From Bin5 sp965200615 (GTDB lineage: Bacteria > Chloroflexota > Anaerolineae > Caldilineales > Caldilineaceae), in the NCBI GenBank assembly GCA_965200615.1, contig OZ241377.1:4030001-4094000 (forward strand): a stretch of 64,000 nt of DNA. Reading direction: 5' to 3'. Of the stretch, positions 60,886 through 64,000 are shown piece after piece. Numbering within the stretch: position 1 is the first letter of the stretch; each line of letters begins with the position of its first letter. The notes under the pieces were generated by a model. The model had not been told where the DNA came from. It did not search any database and saw nothing but the letters and a program-made list of their open reading frames with translations. Position numbers and translations under genes: made by a program.

Positions 60886-62874
60886 ATGCAAAGCAGATGG
60901 GATGATGAAAAGGCGGCTGAGTTTGCCGGCGATCCGCTGGGCATGCGGGTATATACGTCGCAGTTGCTTGGGAGCGACCCCTCACTCGTTCTGCACGGCG
61001 GCGGCAATACTTCTGTGAAGGCGACGGCGCGGGACATTCTTGGCGACACGGAGGAGGTCCTGTACGTCAAGGGCAGCGGCTGGGATCTGGCGACAATCGA
61101 GGCGCCTGGGTTTGCTCCGGCGCGGCTGGATGCGCTGCGGCGCATGGCGACCCTGGAGGCGCTGAGCGACAGTGATATGGTCACTGCACAGAGGGCGGCC
61201 ATGCTTGATCCATACGCGCCCAATCCCTCGGTTGAAGCCATCCTGCATGCAATCATTCCCTTCCGGTTCGTCGATCATTCGCATGCGGACGCCGTCGTGG
61301 CCCTGACCAACACGCCCGACGGCGAGGCTCGCGTGCGCGAACTGTATGGCCCCCAAATGATGATTGTCCCTTACGTGATGCCGGGTTTCGCGCTCGCCCG
61401 CACGATCTACGAAATGACGAGGGACGCGGACTGGGATGCCCTGCCGGGAATGATCCTGCTCAATCATGGAGTCTTTACTTTCGCAGACAGCGCCCGTGAG
61501 AGCTATGAACGGCACATCGAGATTGTCACGGCCGCCGAGAATTACATCGAGGCGCAGGCCAGGAGCGCAGACAAGAAGACGGGAACAGACGGGAGTCGAG
61601 TCGCTTCGACGACGCTGAAGGAGCTGGCGCGGCTGCGCAGAGCCGTTTCAACTGCCAAGGGGCAGGCCGTCCTGGCTTCAGTTGACGCAGGCGGGGATGT
61701 GAGAGAGTTCTCAAGGTTGCCAAACGCCCCTGAGCTGGCAACTCGCGGTCTGCTTACGCCGGATCACGTGATCCGCACGAAGCGGACCCCGCTGGTCGTT
61801 TCGGGGCGCGGCGCGGAAAGGGACGTGGAGGATTATGCCGAGGCCTATTGCGATTACTTTGATCGCCATGCAGACGGCAGCCTGGACCGCCTCGATCCTG
61901 CGCCGCGCTGGGCCCTGTGGCCGGGCGTTGGCAGCGTAGCGTTTGGCGGGAGCCCGAAGGAAATCGCCGTTATTGACGACATCAAGCGCCATACGTTGCG
62001 GGCCATTGCATGGTCCGAGTCGTTGGGAGGTTGGCAGCCGCTCGGTGAGAGCGAAATCTTCGCGATTGAATATTGGGAACTGGAGCAGGCGAAGTTAAAG
62101 GGCGTGGGCGCCCCGCCGCCGCTACAAGGCAAAGTGGCGCTCGTTACGGGAGGCGCAAGCGGCATAGGGCGGGCTTGCGTCGAAGCATTCCTCAGTCAGG
62201 GGGCGGTCGTTGCCGCTCTCGACATCAGCCCAAATGTAACTGAGCTATTCGACCGGCAGAACGTACTTGGTCTCATTTGCGACGTAACCGACGACGACGG
62301 GCTCAAGAAGGCGGTCGAAGAAGTGGTGAGTCGCTGGGGCGGACTGGACGTCGTTATCTGCAACGCCGGCGTTTTCCCGGCCAGCCAGACGCTGGCGGAA
62401 ATGGAAGCTGACCATTGGAACAGGAGCATACAGGTAAACCTCACCAGCCAGCACCGGCTACTGCAGGCGTGCGCGCCCTTTCTGGAGTCAGGCTGCGATC
62501 CTGCGGTCGTCATTATCGGCTCCAAGAACGCGCCCGCGCCAGGGCCGGGCGCCGGGGCCTACTCGGTTGCAAAGGCAGGTCTTACACAACTGGCTCGTGT
62601 CGCAGCCCTGGAACTGGCTGCAAAAGGCATCCGAGTGAACGTCCTGCACCCAAATGCCGTCTTTGACACGGCGCTGTGGACCGAGGAACTGTTGAAAGAA
62701 CGCGCTGACAGCTACGGGATCAGCGTGGATGCGTATAAGGCAAGGAATCTGCTCGGCGTTGAGATAACCTCGTCTGATGTGGCCGCAATGGCCTGCGCGG
62801 TGGCTGGACCGGTTTTCGCCAAGACGACCGGTGCGCAGATTCCGGTAGACGGGGGCGATGAACGCGTAATCTAG
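60886..62874 (+). CDS. Bifunctional class II aldolase / short-chain dehydrogenase
   Basis: This is a 662-aa fusion. Residues 1 to about 400 are a class II (zinc) aldolase domain of the rhamnulose/fuculose-phosphate type: LHGGGNTSVK near the start, FVDHSHADAV and LLNHGVFTF carrying metal-binding His. Residues about 413-662 are an SDR: TGGASGIG (421-428), NAGVF, and catalytic Y559/K563 in AYSVAK. The layout matches RhaD-type bifunctional enzymes that split a 1-phosphate or free ketose and oxidise the lactaldehyde formed. Here no kinase or isomerase gene is adjacent, so the exact sugar (rhamnose, fucose or a related deoxysugar) is open. Confidence 0.92.
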   Translation: MQSRWDDEKAAEFAGDPLGMRVYTSQLLGSDPSLVLHGGGNTSVKATARDILGDTEEVLYVKGSGWDLATIEAPGFAPARLDALRRMATLEALSDSDMVTAQRAAMLDPYAPNPSVEAILHAIIPFRFVDHSHADAVVALTNTPDGEARVRELYGPQMMIVPYVMPGFALARTIYEMTRDADWDALPGMILLNHGVFTFADSARESYERHIEIVTAAENYIEAQARSADKKTGTDGSRVASTTLKELARLRRAVSTAKGQAVLASVDAGGDVREFSRLPNAPELATRGLLTPDHVIRTKRTPLVVSGRGAERDVEDYAEAYCDYFDRHADGSLDRLDPAPRWALWPGVGSVAFGGSPKEIAVIDDIKRHTLRAIAWSESLGGWQPLGESEIFAIEYWELEQAKLKGVGAPPPLQGKVALVTGGASGIGRACVEAFLSQGAVVAALDISPNVTELFDRQNVLGLICDVTDDDGLKKAVEEVVSRWGGLDVVICNAGVFPASQTLAEMEADHWNRSIQVNLTSQHRLLQACAPFLESGCDPAVVIIGSKNAPAPGPGAGAYSVAKAGLTQLARVAALELAAKGIRVNVLHPNAVFDTALWTEELLKERADSYGISVDAYKARNLLGVEITSSDVAAMACAVAGPVFAKTTGAQIPVDGGDERVI

Positions 62875-63205
62875 GGTCTTCCGGGGGGCTGGCGCCGTGC
62901 CTATCTCGTCCTGGGATAGTCCTGGCGCCCCCTTGGGAAGAGTGCAGTTTTGCCCTTAACTGCACAGTGCGCCGATTCAGAGGCAACTCAAGTTGTGGAA
63001 TCCCGCGTGAGAAGGGACTTTGCGCTGTATTGTTTGGGTTGGTATACTGTTCAGGTTGCGCTGGCGAGCGAGAGTTGGGCTTGAGGCGCTGGACCTACAA
63101 GGAAGCGGCCGGCGGAACTGAAAGTACGTTCCGGTACTGCTCTCCCCCCACCAAATTTACGATATCAGGCTCCGGAGGATCTGGATTCTTCAGAGGAGGC
63201 CCATT
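62875..63205. other. Intergenic region with hairpins and a promoter candidate (331 bp)
   Basis: The region begins with a long imperfect hairpin (62877-62942: CTTCC/GGAAG outer pairs, GGGGGC/GCCCCC, inner CTATC/GATAG), probably the end of the upstream transcript. A second stem, GTGCAGTT/AACTGCAC, lies close after it at about 62941-62966. A promoter candidate follows at 63020-63048. I see no gene here. Confidence 0.5.
63020..63048 (+). promoter_or_regulatory. Possible promoter of the HlyD-type gene
   Basis: TATACT (63043-63048) is 5 of 6 consensus; TTGCGC (63020-63025) is a partial -35 at 17 nt. The gene starts about 150 nt further on. Confidence 0.45.
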
Positions 63206-64000
63206 ATGTTACGAACAGTGAGTCGAGTCGTGCCCATTCTGCTCCTGATCGTGTTCGTCGCGACAGGTGTTGCTCTCGTTCAAAGCGGGCATCTCACGAC
63301 CGATTTGGCCGCGAATGACTGGCTTGCCTCCGCCACTGGGGCACAGCCGGGCGCGGTTGAGGCCCAGACGAGCATTCCTACATATTTCGGCTCCCTCGAA
63401 GTTACGAAGTCGCGCGCGGTTACGCCGGGCGTGGGTGGGGAGGTCCTGGAAGTGTTCGTCGAGGTGGGCGACCTGGTTGAAGAGGGACAGGATCTGTTCC
63501 GCCTGGATTCGACGCAACTCGACTGGGCCGTTCAGCGTGCGGAGATCGCCCTGGAGCTGGCCCGGATATCGCTCCTTGAGATCAATGAGCAGTCTTTCGA
63601 GGGCGATCTAGCCGTTGCCCAGGCCAATTTGGAGTTGGCAAAAACCAATCTCGCCAAGCTGGATACTGGTGGGGCGACCGAAGACGAATTGGCCGCAACA
63701 CGGGCAAGCGCTACGGCCGCATGGGCGCGATACAATGAGCTTCTTGCAGGCCCGACCGAGGCCCGTCTGCAGCAACTGCGAGCACAAGTTGAGAGAGCGG
63801 AGCTGGCCGTGACGCAGGCGCAGCGGGCCTACAACGAGGTCGCCTGGCGAGGCGACGTCGGTCGCACGCCTCAGGCAGCGAACTTGCAGCGGGTCACAAT
63901 CGACCTGAACGTGGCGCAGGCATCCTACAATGAAGCGACTCAGCCGGCGCGCGTCTCAGAAGTTCAAGCCGCTCTGGCCGCGGCCCACCGGGCGCAGCAC
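63206..64000 (+). CDS. HlyD/RND-type periplasmic adaptor protein, cut by window end
   Basis: The reading frame from ATG 63206 (AGAGGAGG 7 nt upstream) stays open to the window end, 265 codons. An N-terminal membrane anchor or signal (VVPILLLIVFVATGVALV) is followed by the lipoyl-like hairpin half VTPGVGGEVLEVFVEVGDLV with EEGQDLFRLDS, then a long alanine-rich coiled coil (AVAQANLELAKTNLAKLD, LRAQVERAELAVTQAQ). This is the layout of membrane-fusion adaptors for ABC or RND exporters (MacA/HlyD). The C-terminal half and the transporter it serves should lie to the right. Confidence 0.85.
   Translation, partial: MLRTVSRVVPILLLIVFVATGVALVQSGHLTTDLAANDWLASATGAQPGAVEAQTSIPTYFGSLEVTKSRAVTPGVGGEVLEVFVEVGDLVEEGQDLFRLDSTQLDWAVQRAEIALELARISLLEINEQSFEGDLAVAQANLELAKTNLAKLDTGGATEDELAATRASATAAWARYNELLAGPTEARLQQLRAQVERAELAVTQAQRAYNEVAWRGDVGRTPQAANLQRVTIDLNVAQASYNEATQPARVSEVQAALAAAHRAQH

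Noticed and set aside
1..64000. CRISPR arrays, tRNA/rRNA genes, prophage or insertion sequences
   Set aside because: Reading through both strands showed no regularly spaced repeats, no tRNA-like cloverleaf and no transposase or integrase sequence. A dedicated tRNA and repeat scan was not possible.

Overview
The window is a gene-dense stretch of a GC-rich bacterial genome. The gene complement points to Chloroflexota, most likely an uncultured Caldilineales/Anaerolineae-type lineage. The signs are lipobox sequences of the form ACAAPAAP after Tat or Sec leaders, many carbohydrate (CUT1) ABC transporters without a dedicated ATPase, repeated phytanoyl-CoA dioxygenase (PhyH) genes, a DUF2277 gene, F420/FMN split-barrel oxidoreductases and an SNF2/SWIM gene pair. 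This assignment is inference from gene content; no rRNA or tRNA gene was seen. I found no phage, insertion sequence, integron or CRISPR array.

Layout: 65-1910 holds an amino-acid ABC binding protein and permease. 2034-4024 holds a sugar isomerase-like TIM barrel and a Gfo/Idh/MocA dehydrogenase. 4138-5918 (minus) holds a bicupin and PhyH-1. 6391-9771 is CUT1 transporter I. A cytochrome P450 (9926-11245) is followed by a 351-bp leader with a well-folded three-way-junction RNA and an intrinsic terminator, then argG and argJ. 14370-18649 (minus) is CUT1 transporter II ending in PhyH-2. 19172-23427 (minus) is CUT1 transporter III, whose binding protein has an in-frame amber codon, ending in PhyH-3. 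23653-31139 (minus) has an amidase, a 5'-truncated Uma2 fragment, an SH3 lipid/wall-type exported protein and the aapJQMP amino-acid transporter. 31431-32454 has two small plus-strand genes.

32474-41077 is a catabolic island around two back-to-back promoters. Leftward are an oligopeptide/oligosaccharide-type binding protein, an oligogalacturonate-lyase-like propeller, an enolase-superfamily dehydratase and a thiamine-diphosphate enzyme. Rightward are PhyH-4 and a second enolase-superfamily enzyme. 41125-42480 (minus) is a PhyH domain fused to HEAT repeats. 42650-47543 is a MacB/LolCDE-type ABC exporter pair. 47686-48186 is a decayed Phd/PIN toxin-antitoxin module. 48281-51463 has two split-barrel oxidoreductases, DUF2277 and formate-tetrahydrofolate ligase. 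51536-62874 runs from the SNF2 helicase and SWIM protein through an SAF-domain oxidoreductase, an aldo/keto reductase, a GNAT protein and DUF169 to an aldolase-dehydrogenase fusion. The window ends inside an HlyD-type adaptor gene.

The main theme is uptake of organic solutes (six binding-protein genes) with oxidation by Fe(II)/2-oxoglutarate enzymes (five PhyH paralogues) and sugar-acid dehydration. Two observations stand out. One is the putative regulatory RNA upstream of argG. The other is that all six binding-protein genes are followed by a stem-loop before the next gene of the operon.
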